DNA of 64,000 nucleotides. Origin: Collimonas humicola. Its GTDB lineage: Bacteria > Pseudomonadota > Gammaproteobacteria > Burkholderiales > Burkholderiaceae_D. Positions 40,320-51,125 of the stretch are shown here, one piece after another. The number at the start of each line of letters is the position of its first letter. The stretch's first letter is position 1. The notes under the pieces are model-generated. The model was not told the DNA's origin and did no database searches. It was given only the letters and a program-made list of their open reading frames with translations. The translations under genes and the position numbers were made by a program. Location: the NCBI RefSeq assembly GCF_018304945.1, contig NZ_JAGQEE010000002.1, forward strand, positions 434,001-498,000. Reading direction: 5' to 3'.

Positions 40320-40637
40320 ATGTCTTTATTCGCTTTTGCCCTGCCAGCTGAAATGGCCCTGTTCGACGCATCGGCGCTGCTCGCAGCCGCTGCAGCCGCG
40401 CTCCGGCCGGCGCTGGGATTGGGCGCACTGGCGACCTTGATGGTGGTTTTCAAGCCGCTTTGGATGGGGATCTTGCGTGCCGCCTTGATATTGATCAAGC
40501 CGCGCAAATCGCTGGAACAGCGGATAGCCCGCAGTAAGTTCAAAGGGCAGCAATTGATGCGCCGCCTGGCTAACGACCAGGCCGTCAGCCAGCCCCTCCT
40601 GGCCGCCGAACTGCGCATGCTGGCTGGCCGCGATTAA
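40320..40637 (+). CDS. small membrane protein of unknown function
   Basis: The 105-residue protein has a hydrophobic Ala-rich half (about residues 10-60; GALATLMVVFKPLWMGILRAALILI) and a basic C-terminal half (KPRKSLEQRIARSKFKGQQLMRRL). I do not recognise the family. It has no strong ribosome site but a credible composition, and a small ORF with an excellent ribosome site follows 16 bp later. Confidence 0.6.
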   Translation: MSLFAFALPAEMALFDASALLAAAAAALRPALGLGALATLMVVFKPLWMGILRAALILIKPRKSLEQRIARSKFKGQQLMRRLANDQAVSQPLLAAELRMLAGRD

Positions 40638-40653
40638 CCATAAGGAGTTTTCC

Positions 40654-40767
40654 ATGCACCAATACATCTATCACGACGAAGACGGTTTCCCGACTTTTGC
40701 AGTCATGCAGTGGCTGCGCGCGCAGGTAAGCCGCGTGCTGGCCTGGATGGGCCTCAACGGTCTGTAA
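40654..40767 (+). CDS. 37-residue small protein
   Basis: The translation MHQYIYHDEDGFPTFAVM (then QWLRAQVSRVLAWMGLNGL) starts at an ATG preceded by a strong TAAGGAG six bases upstream. The C-terminal half could form an amphipathic helix. It lies just after the 105-residue membrane protein gene and before a clear terminator, so a two-gene unit is likely. I do not recognise it. Confidence 0.6.
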   Translation: MHQYIYHDEDGFPTFAVMQWLRAQVSRVLAWMGLNGL

Positions 40768-40830
40768 CAAGCAATATTCCGCTGCACGGTTTTTTCTGAC
40801 GTCTCCTCTTTCCTGCGAGGGAAGGATTCA

Positions 40831-40864
40831 CCCTGCTGCCAACCTGACAGCAGGGATTTTTTTG
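40831..40864 (+). terminator. terminator after small-protein unit
   Basis: The 8 bp stem CCCTGCTG pairs with CAGCAGGG around a 9-base loop and is followed by ATTTTTTT. It ends the unit at 40320-40767. Confidence 0.85.
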
Positions 40865-40890
40865 ACTTCGATTGAATCAGGATGCAGCAT

Positions 40891-40926
40891 AAAAAAACGC
40901 CCGCGACATGCGGGCGTTTTTGTTTT
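40891..40926 (-). terminator. terminator of pckG
   Basis: The stem AAAACGCCCGC pairs with GCGGGCGTTTT around GACAT. On the minus strand it runs into a T stretch, 15 bp past the pckG stop. Confidence 0.9.
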
Positions 40927-40940
40927 GCGCGATGGCAGCG

Positions 40941-42812
<1,872 letters not shown>

Positions 42813-43173
42813 GACTATTTACCTCCAATACCAATAAAGAAATCTGCTGTTGCCTGCCCGGGGAGCCGCGGAAGAAGTCGCGGAACATGGCCGGCGGGCG
42901 GAATGTTGTTGCGCTCACTGCGAGCGGCAAAAAATGAAATAATGCTCAGGTTTCAGATAACAACCAGCACCCGGTTTTACTGCTGCCAAAGGCCGCACAC
43001 CGCAGGCTGAAGTTGTTTATTTTATGTACATTGTGGTGGAAAAGTCGGCCGATTGTACACCCGATTTGTAGTGAAAATGACCAACTATTGTAGTAAGGTA
43101 TTTCCCATTTTCCGGATGCTGTTGCTTTATTACGCGGCAGCCGTTTTTTCACCGTTTTTGATTGAAAAGCCCC
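42813..43173. other. divergent pckG/dehydrogenase intergenic region
   Basis: These 361 bp lie between two divergent starts. No gene or clear operator is visible. The pckG-side half is GC-rich and the other half is AT-rich and promoter-like. Confidence 0.4.
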
Positions 43174-44166
43174 ATGAAAATTGCCGTACTGGATGATTAT
43201 CAGGATTGCGTGCGCCATCTCGACAGCTTCAAGCTGTTGGAGGGCCATGAGGTCAAAGTGTTCAACAATTCTGCCCGCGGCCTGGGTCAGCTGGCGATAC
43301 GCCTGGCCGATTTCGATGCGCTGGTGTTGATACGCGAACGCAGCAGTTTTTCCAAGGCCCTGCTGCAAAAATTGCCGAAGCTGAAACTGATCTCGCAAAC
43401 CGGCAAGGTGAGCGGCCATATCGATGTCGAGGCCGCCACCGCGGCCGGCATTGCGATCGTCGAAGGCGTCGGTGATCCGACCGCGCCGGCTGAGCTGACC
43501 TGGGCCCTGATCATGGCCGCCAGCCGCCGCATTCCGCGCTATGTCAGCAATCTGCAGGAAGGGCAATGGCAGTCGGTTTCGGCGCTGCCGCAAAACAATG
43601 TGCTCGGCACCGTGCTCAAGGGGCGCACGCTGGCGGTCTGGGGTTATGGAAAAATTGGCCGCATGGTTGCCGGTTACGGCAAGGCCTTCGGCATGCGAGT
43701 GCTGGTCTGGGGCCGCGACGGCAGCCGTGCCGCAGCGCTGGCGGACGGTTATCAGGCGGCGGAATCGAAACAGCAGTTCTTTGCCGAGGCGGATGTGCTG
43801 ACGCTGCATCTGCGCTTGAACGACGCCACCCGCGGCATCGTCGAGGCTGCCGATCTGGCGCAGATGAAAGCCAGTGCGATTTTCGTCAACACCAGCCGCG
43901 CTGAACTGGTGGCGGCAGGCGCCCTGTTGCCCGCCTTGCAGCAAGGGCGGCCGGGCTATGCCGCGCTGGATGTGTATGAAACCGAGCCGCTGGCGCCGGA
44001 TTCGCCGCTGCTGCGGATGGAAAACGTGCTGGCTTCGCCGCATCTGGGCTATGTGGAAAAGGACAGCTATGAGCTGTACTTCCGCGCTGCGTTCCAGAAT
44101 GTGGTCGAGTTCGCCAACGGCACGCCGAAGAATGTCTTGAATCCGGACGCGCTGCGGCCCAATTAG
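43174..44166 (+). CDS. D-2-hydroxyacid dehydrogenase family protein
   Basis: This is an NAD(P)-dependent dehydrogenase of the SerA/formate-glycerate family, 330 residues. The nucleotide fold has WGYGKIGRMVAGYGKAFG. The catalytic Arg is in FVNTSRAELV, the Glu in LDVYETEPL and the His in LASPHLGYVEKDSYE. The ATG at 43174 gives MKIAVLDDYQD; a TTG four codons earlier is less likely. The substrate is unknown. The gene end overlaps the convergent next gene by 4 bp. Confidence 0.92.
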   Translation: MKIAVLDDYQDCVRHLDSFKLLEGHEVKVFNNSARGLGQLAIRLADFDALVLIRERSSFSKALLQKLPKLKLISQTGKVSGHIDVEAATAAGIAIVEGVGDPTAPAELTWALIMAASRRIPRYVSNLQEGQWQSVSALPQNNVLGTVLKGRTLAVWGYGKIGRMVAGYGKAFGMRVLVWGRDGSRAAALADGYQAAESKQQFFAEADVLTLHLRLNDATRGIVEAADLAQMKASAIFVNTSRAELVAAGALLPALQQGRPGYAALDVYETEPLAPDSPLLRMENVLASPHLGYVEKDSYELYFRAAFQNVVEFANGTPKNVLNPDALRPN

Positions 44167-44921
44167 TCGTCGTCGGCGCTGGCGCCGTTCGGCAGGATCA
44201 GCTTGTTCAGCCTGGCCGCCGGCATCGCCAGCGTGGTGTCGCGCCACATTCCTTGCCAGCCGGGCGGCCACGGCAAGGGCGGGCCGCTGTATTCCGCCAG
44301 GTTCTTGCGCACCGGGATCACCGGCAGGCTATCCGGCATCGGGCCTTCGCTCCAGCCCAGGCTGAAGGCGTAATCGGGCAGCAAGGCCTCGCATACCTTG
44401 GCAAACCAGCTGCTGTGGTCTTCGTCGCGCCCGAGCGCCTGCGCCAGCCCGTGCGGATCGAACTGGGCCAGCGCGCTGGCCAGCTCGGGCACGCTGGCGC
44501 CTGGCTGGTCGCCCCAGCCCATGATGGGATTGAAGTTGTAGTCGGCGCCGGAGCCGTACCAGCCTTCGCGCCGCGGTCTTTCCATCCAGCTGCGCCGGCC
44601 GCAAAACAAATGCCAGCGCCAGTGCAGGCCGGACGGCTTGGGCCAGCTGTACAGGTACAGGCGCTGATAGCCGGCGCGATGCAGCTCGCGCACCAGCGCC
44701 ATCAGGCGCGCATGCGGCATGCGGTCCGGCGGCGCGTGGCGGAACAGGATCGCTTCGCCGTCCGCATGCTGCACTTCATCCGACGACAGGTTCAGATCGA
44801 GGGTCCGCATCTCGCTGCCGAAACGCGCGGAGATCCAGCCGGTCAGCAGATTGACCGACGTGATGACGCCGTAGCCGCGGAAGCGGTGGAAGATAACGGT
44901 GCCGGGAGCGATGGGTTTCAT
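44163..44921 (-). CDS. hypothetical protein
   Basis: The 252-residue protein has no signal peptide. The N-terminus (PGTVIFHRFRGYGVITSVNLLTGWISARFGSEMR) looks like a small beta-barrel and the middle is rich in aromatic residues (GWYGSGADYNFNPIMGWGDQPGA). I do not recognise the family. Codon use resembles neighbours. It overlaps the end of the dehydrogenase gene tail to tail. Confidence 0.75.
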   Translation of the reverse strand: MKPIAPGTVIFHRFRGYGVITSVNLLTGWISARFGSEMRTLDLNLSSDEVQHADGEAILFRHAPPDRMPHARLMALVRELHRAGYQRLYLYSWPKPSGLHWRWHLFCGRRSWMERPRREGWYGSGADYNFNPIMGWGDQPGASVPELASALAQFDPHGLAQALGRDEDHSSWFAKVCEALLPDYAFSLGWSEGPMPDSLPVIPVRKNLAEYSGPPLPWPPGWQGMWRDTTLAMPAARLNKLILPNGASADDD

Positions 44922-45075
44922 GATCTGAAAATTCTTTTAAAAAGCGCACATGCAAAAATCAAATGTTACCAGTGTAGCCGCTGCGCCGCGTTTTCCTAGG
45001 GTAGTCGAAAGGCGCAACATCGATTTGCTTAGCTGAGTATAATCAGCCTACCCCAAGGCAGAAAGGACTAGCCAT

Positions 45076-45690
45076 ATGAAGCAAGGTCCATCGGTACCCG
45101 ACGAGCAATCAGGCAAGCAGTCCATCGACCAGGCTTCCGGCGGGTTCTCCGCCGGCAGGCGCAAGCTCATGTTGCTGGCCGGTGCAAGTTTCGCCATGAT
45201 GAGCATCCCCCATTGGCTGCAGCAAGCCGCGGCCCAGAGCAGCGCTCCAGCCGCCCCTTCCGCCGGCGCTAACACCCGGCAGCAAAGCGATTTCATGGCC
45301 CTGTCGGCACTGCTGACTGCTACGCCGAAACTGAACGCGCGCATCGGCGCCAGGATTTACAACGCGCTAAGCGTGCAAGCCATCGAGTTTGAAAAACAGG
45401 CGGCAGCGCTGTGGCAATACAGCCAGGACCATAAGATCCAGGATGTCGATAACCTGGCTTCGGCTGTCGGCAGCGACAGCGCATTGTCGCTGGTGCTGCA
45501 CCGTATCGTCAGCGCCTGGTACCTGGGCGTGGTGGGCGACGGCGGAGTTACCGGCGGCGCCAAGGTGATCGCTTTCGAGCAGGCGCTGATGTTCGACCAG
45601 GTGCGCGATGCCGTCGTCGTGCCGACTTATTGCCGCGCCGCTCCCGGCTACTGGGTGACCCAGCCGGCGGTATTGAAAGCGAGGGTTTGA
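45076..45690 (+). CDS. membrane sugar dehydrogenase, small (gamma) subunit
   Basis: The 204-residue protein has a twin-arginine-type signal (SAGRRKLMLLAGASFAMM). It has the family core DFMALSALLTATPKLNARIGARIYNAL and a C-terminal QALMFDQVRDAVVVPTYCRAAPGYW. It matches small subunits of FAD-dependent sorbitol/gluconate/glucose dehydrogenases, which are exported as a complex with the large subunit. It is directly followed by the large subunit and a cytochrome c subunit. Confidence 0.88.
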   Translation: MKQGPSVPDEQSGKQSIDQASGGFSAGRRKLMLLAGASFAMMSIPHWLQQAAAQSSAPAAPSAGANTRQQSDFMALSALLTATPKLNARIGARIYNALSVQAIEFEKQAAALWQYSQDHKIQDVDNLASAVGSDSALSLVLHRIVSAWYLGVVGDGGVTGGAKVIAFEQALMFDQVRDAVVVPTYCRAAPGYWVTQPAVLKARV

Positions 45691-45692
45691 CC

Positions 45693-47294
45693 ATGGCTGA
45701 CAACTTGTCTGCAGACGTAGTGATTGTCGGTTCCGGCGTCGCCGGCGCCCTGGTGGCGCACCAGCTGGCAGCGTCCGGGGCTTCGGTGCTGGTGCTGGAA
45801 GCCGGGCCGCGGCTGGAGCGCTGGCGCATCGTCGAAAACTATCGCAACACGCCCAGCAAAGACGATTTCATGGTGCCCTATCCGTCCACCAAATATGCGC
45901 CGCATCCCGAATACACGCCGGAAAACAATTACCTGATCCTTAAAGGGACGCACAAGTACAACTCGCAATACATCCGCGCGGTCGGCGGCACCACCTGGCA
46001 CTGGGCTGCCGCCGCATGGCGTTTCCTGCCCAACGACTTCCGCATGAAAACCCTGTACGGCGTCGGCCGCGACTGGCCGATCAGCTACGACGAACTGGAA
46101 CCTTATTACTATCGCGCGGAAGTCGAACTCGGCGTATCCGGCCCCAACGACGGCACCGATCTCGGCTCGCCGCGCAAGCAGCCCTATCCGATGGATCATC
46201 TGCCGCTGTCGTGGAACGACCAGCGCTTCAGCGCCGTGGTCAACGCCAACGGCCACAAGGTGGTGTCGGAACCGGTGGCGCGCAACAGCCGCGCCTACGA
46301 TGAGCGGCCCAACTGCTGCGGCAACAACAACTGCATGCCGATCTGCCCGATCGCCGCGATGTACAGCGGCATCATCCATGTCGAAAAGGCCGAAAAAGCC
46401 GGCGCCAGGGTGCTGCCCGACGCCGTGGTCTACCGCATCGAGGTGGACGCCAAGGAGCGCATCAGCGCGGTCCATTACAAGGATCCGGAGGGCGTCACGC
46501 ACCGCGTCGCCGGCAAGTATTTCGTGCTGGCGGCGAACGGCATCGAGATCCCCAAGCTGATGCTGATTTCGACCGACGACAAGCACAAGAACGGCATCGG
46601 CAACAGCTCGGACCAGGTCGGCCGCAACCTGATGGATCATCCCGGCACCGGCGTCACCTTCCTCGCCAATGAAGACTTGTGGCCGGGGCGCGGACCGATC
46701 GAAATGACGTCCATGGTGGACATGCGCGACGGCGCTTTCCGTTCCGAATACGCCGCCAAGAAACTGCACCTGAACAATATGGCGCAGACCAACCACGCGA
46801 CCCAGAGCGCCTTGAAGGATGGCCTGGTCGGCCTCAAGCTGAACCAGGAAATCCGCCGCCGCGCCGCGCGCACGGTCAACATCAACAGCTTCCACGACAT
46901 CTTGCCGAATCCAGAAAACCGCATACGGCCAAGCAGCGAGAAGCGCGATGCGCTCGGCATTCCGCAACCGGAAATCACCTACTCCATCGACGATTATGTG
47001 AAGAAGAGCGCGGTGCTGACGCATGAAACCTATGCCAGCATCGCCGCCATGTTCGGCGGCACCGAAGTCAGGTTCGACGACGATTTCGCCCCCAACAACC
47101 ACATCATGGGCGCCGTCATCATGGGCGGCGATCCGCGCGATTCGGTGGTCGACGCCCATTGCCGCTCGCATGACCACGAAAACCTGTTCATCGCCAGCAG
47201 CGCGGTGATGCCGGTCGCCGGCACGGTCAACTGCACGCTGACGATTGCCGCCCTGTCGCTGCGCATCGCCGACACCTTGAGGACAGTGCTATGA
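45693..47294 (+). CDS. membrane sugar dehydrogenase, large FAD subunit (GMC family)
   Basis: This catalytic subunit has 533 residues. The FAD motif GSGVAGALVAHQLAASGASVLVLEAG lies at about 13-38. A cysteine cluster in CCGNNNCMPICP (Cys208, 209, 214, 218) is the probable 3Fe-4S site seen in FAD-dependent glucose and fructose dehydrogenases. The C-terminal part has HIMGAVIMGGDP and MPVAGTVNCTLTIAALSLRIAD. It starts 2 bp after the small subunit stop. Gluconate, sorbitol or 2-ketogluconate are candidate substrates. Confidence 0.92.
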   Translation: MADNLSADVVIVGSGVAGALVAHQLAASGASVLVLEAGPRLERWRIVENYRNTPSKDDFMVPYPSTKYAPHPEYTPENNYLILKGTHKYNSQYIRAVGGTTWHWAAAAWRFLPNDFRMKTLYGVGRDWPISYDELEPYYYRAEVELGVSGPNDGTDLGSPRKQPYPMDHLPLSWNDQRFSAVVNANGHKVVSEPVARNSRAYDERPNCCGNNNCMPICPIAAMYSGIIHVEKAEKAGARVLPDAVVYRIEVDAKERISAVHYKDPEGVTHRVAGKYFVLAANGIEIPKLMLISTDDKHKNGIGNSSDQVGRNLMDHPGTGVTFLANEDLWPGRGPIEMTSMVDMRDGAFRSEYAAKKLHLNNMAQTNHATQSALKDGLVGLKLNQEIRRRAARTVNINSFHDILPNPENRIRPSSEKRDALGIPQPEITYSIDDYVKKSAVLTHETYASIAAMFGGTEVRFDDDFAPNNHIMGAVIMGGDPRDSVVDAHCRSHDHENLFIASSAVMPVAGTVNCTLTIAALSLRIADTLRTVL

Positions 47295-48697
47295 CGGCCC
47301 GCTCGCAAATTTCCGCATGGTGCGGCGGCCTGGCGCTGGCGGCCGGCCTGGCGCATGGCGCTGTTGCCGCCGCTGCGCCCAGCGCCGACCAGATCAAGCG
47401 CGGCGAATACCTGGCCAAGGCCGCCGACTGCATCGCCTGCCATACGGTCGATCCGGCCAAGCCTTTCGCCGGCGGCTATCCGCTGGCGACCCCGTTCGGC
47501 ACCATCTACGGCCCGAATATCACGGCTGACAAGGAAACCGGCATCGGCGACTGGAGCGACGAGGATTTCGTCCGCGCGCTGCATGAAGGGATCGACGATG
47601 AAGGCAAGCGCCTCTACCCGGCCTTCCCCTACGCCTCCTTCACCAAGCTGTCGCGCGACGACGTGCTGGCGATCAAGGCCTATCTGTTCAGCCTGCCGCC
47701 GATACAGCAAAAGACCCCGGAAAACAAACTGCCCTTCCCGTTCAGCCAGCGCTGGCTGATGGCCGGCTGGAACCTGTTCAATTTCACGCCGGGCGAGCTG
47801 AAGGCGGATGCTGCCAAGAGCCCGGAATGGAACCGCGGCAATTATCTGGTCAACGGCCTGGCGCATTGCCAGGAATGCCACACGCCGCGCAACCTCACCA
47901 TGGGGCTGGACCTCAAGCGTTCCTTTGGCGGCGCCCAGCTGGGCGGCTGGACCGCGTTCAACATCACGCCCGATCCGGTCAGCGGCGTCGGCGGCTGGAA
48001 AGACGAAGAACTGCTGCAGTACCTGAAAACCGGCATGGCGCCAGGCAAGGCTTCGGCCGCGGGCGGCATGGCGGAAGCCATCGAGCACAGCTTGCAGTAT
48101 CTGACCGATGACGACCTGAAGGCGATCGTCACCTATCTGCGCAGTGTACCGGCAGTCAACGATGCAGCCGACAAGAAGCCGCGCTATGCCTGGGGCCAGC
48201 CGGCCGACGACGATGCCGAGATCCGCGGGATTGCCGCGGTATCGGTCAGCAGCAATGCTTCCGGCGGCGCGGAACTGTTCAGCGGCAATTGCGCCAGTTG
48301 CCATTCTGCCAGCGGCAGCGGCGTGGTCGATGGCTACTATCCTTCGCTGTTCAACAACAGCGTGGTCGGCGCCCGCGATCCAGGCAACCTGCTGATGGTG
48401 ATCCTGGATGGCGTGCAACGCCGCGGCGCCAAGGAAGAAACTTTCATGCCCGGCTTTGCCGGCCACCTGGATGACGCTCAGGTCGCCGTGCTGGCCAACT
48501 ACGTGGTCAAGCGGTACGGCCATGCCGATACGCCGCCGATCACGCCCGAACAGGTGAAAATCCAGCGCCAGGGCGGACCGCCCTCGCCGCTGACAACTTT
48601 GATGCCGGCGGGGCTGGCGGGATTGGCGCTGATCGTGGTATTTATACTGTTTTCAATCTTCAGGCGCGGCGGCCGTCGCCAGTCCAGGCAATCCTGA
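47291..48697 (+). CDS. sugar dehydrogenase cytochrome c subunit (triheme)
   Basis: The 468-residue protein has a signal peptide and three c-type heme sites, CIACH (47-51), CQECH (193-197) and CASCH (334-338). A C-terminal anchor (TLMPAGLAGLALIVVFILFSIF) follows. It accepts electrons from the FAD/Fe-S subunit and passes them to the quinone pool. Its ATG overlaps the large subunit stop by 4 bp. Confidence 0.94.
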   Translation: MTARSQISAWCGGLALAAGLAHGAVAAAAPSADQIKRGEYLAKAADCIACHTVDPAKPFAGGYPLATPFGTIYGPNITADKETGIGDWSDEDFVRALHEGIDDEGKRLYPAFPYASFTKLSRDDVLAIKAYLFSLPPIQQKTPENKLPFPFSQRWLMAGWNLFNFTPGELKADAAKSPEWNRGNYLVNGLAHCQECHTPRNLTMGLDLKRSFGGAQLGGWTAFNITPDPVSGVGGWKDEELLQYLKTGMAPGKASAAGGMAEAIEHSLQYLTDDDLKAIVTYLRSVPAVNDAADKKPRYAWGQPADDDAEIRGIAAVSVSSNASGGAELFSGNCASCHSASGSGVVDGYYPSLFNNSVVGARDPGNLLMVILDGVQRRGAKEETFMPGFAGHLDDAQVAVLANYVVKRYGHADTPPITPEQVKIQRQGGPPSPLTTLMPAGLAGLALIVVFILFSIFRRGGRRQSRQS

Positions 48698-48731
48698 TAC
48701 GGCCACATTATAGAAAAGGAAACGGATTCTC

Positions 48732-49217
48732 ATGGCTTTACGCATCATCGCCACCGGCGGCACCTTCGATAAACACTACGACGAGATCGCCGGCAAGCTG
48801 ACCTTTGCCGCCAGCCACCTGCCGCAAGTGATCCAGCGCGCCCGCATCACTACCGAAATCGCCCTGGAAGAGCTGCCGCTGCTCGATTCGCTCGACATGC
48901 AGGACATCGACCGCCGGCGCGTGCTGGCGTCCTGCAGCCATGCCAAGGAAGAAGCGATCGTCATCATCCACGGCACCGACACCATGCGCGAGACCGCTGC
49001 AGTGCTCGGCGCGGCTACGCTGGACAAGACCATCGTGGTGACGGGCGCGATGATTCCCTATGCCATCGCCAACTCCGACGCCCTGTTCAATTTCGGCTTT
49101 GCCTGCGGCGTTGCGCAAGTCTTGCCGCACGGCGTGTACGTGGCGATGAACGGCAAGATCTTTGCCTGGGACAAGGTCGCGAAGAACCGCACTGCAGGGG
49201 TTTTCGAGCCGCTGTAG
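48732..49217 (+). CDS. asparaginase N-terminal domain protein
   Basis: The 161-residue protein corresponds only to the N-terminal half of L-asparaginases. The first threonine motif is in IATGGTFDKHYDE and the second in VIIHGTDTMRETAAVLG; the C-terminal half is missing. Single-domain forms of this kind exist in proteobacteria and their activity is unclear. It follows the cytochrome gene by 34 bp with no terminator, so it may be read through. Confidence 0.85.
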   Translation: MALRIIATGGTFDKHYDEIAGKLTFAASHLPQVIQRARITTEIALEELPLLDSLDMQDIDRRRVLASCSHAKEEAIVIIHGTDTMRETAAVLGAATLDKTIVVTGAMIPYAIANSDALFNFGFACGVAQVLPHGVYVAMNGKIFAWDKVAKNRTAGVFEPL

Positions 49218-49323
49218 TACTGCTATCTTGTTGATACTCGTCATACAAGATGTTGAGGAGGAAAAGAAGCGTAATGGTGTGCAGGCAGAAATTAGGATAA
49301 ATGCGTCAATGTTCTCACAATGA
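49218..49323 (+). other. short open frame overlapping the darT start
   Basis: A frame without stops reads ILVIQDVEEEKKRNGVQ then [12 protein letters not shown] and ends in TGA at 49321-49323. Its TGA overlaps the darT ATG (ATGA). It has no clear ATG of its own and continues back into the asparaginase gene in another frame. It may be the 3' remnant of a lost gene or a leader for coupling. A GAGGAGG lies about 60 bp before darT. Confidence 0.35.
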
Positions 49324-49961
49324 TTTATTCCAATCTCAATCCAGACAAGGCACTGATCTGGCGTATTACTCACCGCAACAACCTGCCGTGGATTTTGGAC
49401 AATGGCTTGCATTGTGCAAATTCAAATTTACTGGCACCGAATTACATCAATATCGGTAATCCCGAATTGATCGATAAACGTCGTCATCGCGCGGTGCCGA
49501 TCGCGCCAGGTGGCACATTGGCAGATTACGTGCCTTTTTACTTCACTCCGTTCTCGGTGATGATGAAGAGCATCCATTCCGGATGGGGTGTACAACAACG
49601 CCCTAATGACGAAATCGTGATTATTGTGTCGAGTCTGCATCATGTGCAGTCGTTGGATTTACCCCTAGTATTTACCAATGCCCATGCTTACCCGGACTGG
49701 ACTAATTACTATAGCGATTTGACCGAGCTCTCTGAGATCGACTGGCCCCTCTTGCAGCGGCGGGATTTCAAGCGTGATGCGGATGATCCTCGTAAGATGG
49801 AGCGCTATCAAGCTGAGGCGTTAATCTATCAGCGCTTGCCAATTCAAGGTGTGCTCGGTATCGTTTGTTATACTGAGAATTTGAAACAAAGCATTGGGCA
49901 ACAGGTACGGGCACGCGGCCTTACCTTGCCGGTTCATGCAAGAACGGGATGGTACTTCTAA
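49320..49961 (+). CDS. darT: DarT DNA ADP-ribosyltransferase toxin
   Basis: This is a DUF4433/DarT toxin that ADP-ribosylates thymidine in single-stranded DNA. It has 213 residues. The NAD-fold entry is [18 protein letters not shown] (13-30). The [24 protein letters not shown] segment carries the active Arg (54/55), and the catalytic Glu is 166 in YQAEALIY. The VHARTGWYF end is typical. It looks like the DarT2 subgroup. There is no ribosome site before the ATG, so translation is probably coupled to the upstream frame. GC is clearly below that of the flanks. Confidence 0.93.
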   Translation: MIYSNLNPDKALIWRITHRNNLPWILDNGLHCANSNLLAPNYINIGNPELIDKRRHRAVPIAPGGTLADYVPFYFTPFSVMMKSIHSGWGVQQRPNDEIVIIVSSLHHVQSLDLPLVFTNAHAYPDWTNYYSDLTELSEIDWPLLQRRDFKRDADDPRKMERYQAEALIYQRLPIQGVLGIVCYTENLKQSIGQQVRARGLTLPVHARTGWYF

Positions 49962-51037
49962 TGATCACATTTGCTCAAGGCAATTTACTGGAAGCCAAGG
50001 TAGAAGCGCTGGTCAATACCGTCAATACTGTGGGGGTAATGGGTAAAGGCATTGCGCTCATGTTCAAAGAGCGCTTCGCCGACAACTTCCAGCGCTATGC
50101 CGCCGCGTGTAAAGCCAAACAAGTCCATACCGGCCAGATGTTCGTGACTGAAGTGCGCGAGCTCGACGGTCCGCGCTGGATTGTGAACTTTCCTACCAAG
50201 CAGCATTGGCGTGCACCGTCGCAAATGAGCTGGATAGTGGACGGATTACAGGATTTGCGTCGTTTTTTGCTTGAAAATAAGGTCAAGTCGATTGCCATTC
50301 CACCGCTCGGCGCAGGCAATGGTGGGTTGGATTGGCCCCTGGTTCGTGAACAGATCGAGTTGGCATTTGCTGATCTGCAGGACGTTGATATCACAGTGTT
50401 CGAACCAACCAATCAATACCAAAATGTCGCCAAACGTAGCGGGGTGGAAAAACTCACTCCTGCACGTGCATTGATTGCCGAACTGGTGCGGCGTTATTGG
50501 GTGCTGGGCATGGAATGCAGCCTGTTGGAAATCCAAAAATTGGCATGGTTCTTAGAGCGTTCGATCAAACGCTATGCACCTGATAACCCGTTAGACCTGC
50601 AATTTGTCGCGCACAAATATGGCCCTTACGCTAACCGGTTGGATCATCTGCTGAACAACTTAGATGGCAGTTATCTGCATTGCGACAAACGCATCAGCGA
50701 TGCTGATCCACTCGACGTCATTTGGTTTGATGACGAGCGCAAAACATTTCTGGACACTTACCTGAAAAGCGAAGCCAAGCCTTATGTACAGGCACTGGAA
50801 CGCACGACGGCCTTGATTGACGGCTTTGAATCGCCGTTTGGGATGGAACTGCTGGCTACCGTTGACTGGTTGTTGATCAAAGAGAGCGTTCCCGCAACGA
50901 TTGCAGGCGTGCGTGAAGGTTTGCAAAGTTGGCCGGCAGGAGCTGCGGAGCGCAAGAGTCGCTTGTTCGATGAACGGGCGATTGGTATTGCATTGGAACG
51001 TCTTACTATGCGGGACAATCAAGTCGCCATGGTTTGA
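49961..51037 (+). CDS. darG: DarG antitoxin, DNA ADP-ribosyl glycohydrolase
   Basis: This antitoxin removes the DarT modification and binds the toxin. It has 358 residues. The N-terminal macrodomain (1-155) has [18 protein letters not shown] and Lys80 in NFPTKQHW, equivalent to the key lysine of characterised DarG. The substrate loop is [13 protein letters not shown]. The C-terminal domain (about 165-358; [30 protein letters not shown]) is the toxin-neutralising part. Its ATG overlaps the darT stop by one base (TAATG). GC is low, like darT. Confidence 0.94.
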   Translation: MITFAQGNLLEAKVEALVNTVNTVGVMGKGIALMFKERFADNFQRYAAACKAKQVHTGQMFVTEVRELDGPRWIVNFPTKQHWRAPSQMSWIVDGLQDLRRFLLENKVKSIAIPPLGAGNGGLDWPLVREQIELAFADLQDVDITVFEPTNQYQNVAKRSGVEKLTPARALIAELVRRYWVLGMECSLLEIQKLAWFLERSIKRYAPDNPLDLQFVAHKYGPYANRLDHLLNNLDGSYLHCDKRISDADPLDVIWFDDERKTFLDTYLKSEAKPYVQALERTTALIDGFESPFGMELLATVDWLLIKESVPATIAGVREGLQSWPAGAAERKSRLFDERAIGIALERLTMRDNQVAMV

Positions 51038-51078
51038 AGACAGATATTTTGCATTATTGACGCCCTTTCTTCAGGCGT

Positions 51079-51110
51079 AAAAAAACGGGGCAGAATTTCT
51101 GCCCCGTTTC
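51079..51110 (-). terminator. terminator between darG and the M3 peptidase gene
   Basis: The stem AAACGGGGCAGAA pairs with TTCTGCCCCGTTT. On the minus strand it is followed by TTTTTT, so it ends the M3 peptidase transcript; it may also serve darG. Confidence 0.85.
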
Positions 51111-51125
51111 ACATTTTTCCTGCAA

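Noticed and set aside
42946-44271. 441-codon minus-strand open frame
   Set aside because: It is opposite the hydroxyacid dehydrogenase gene and crosses its promoter region.
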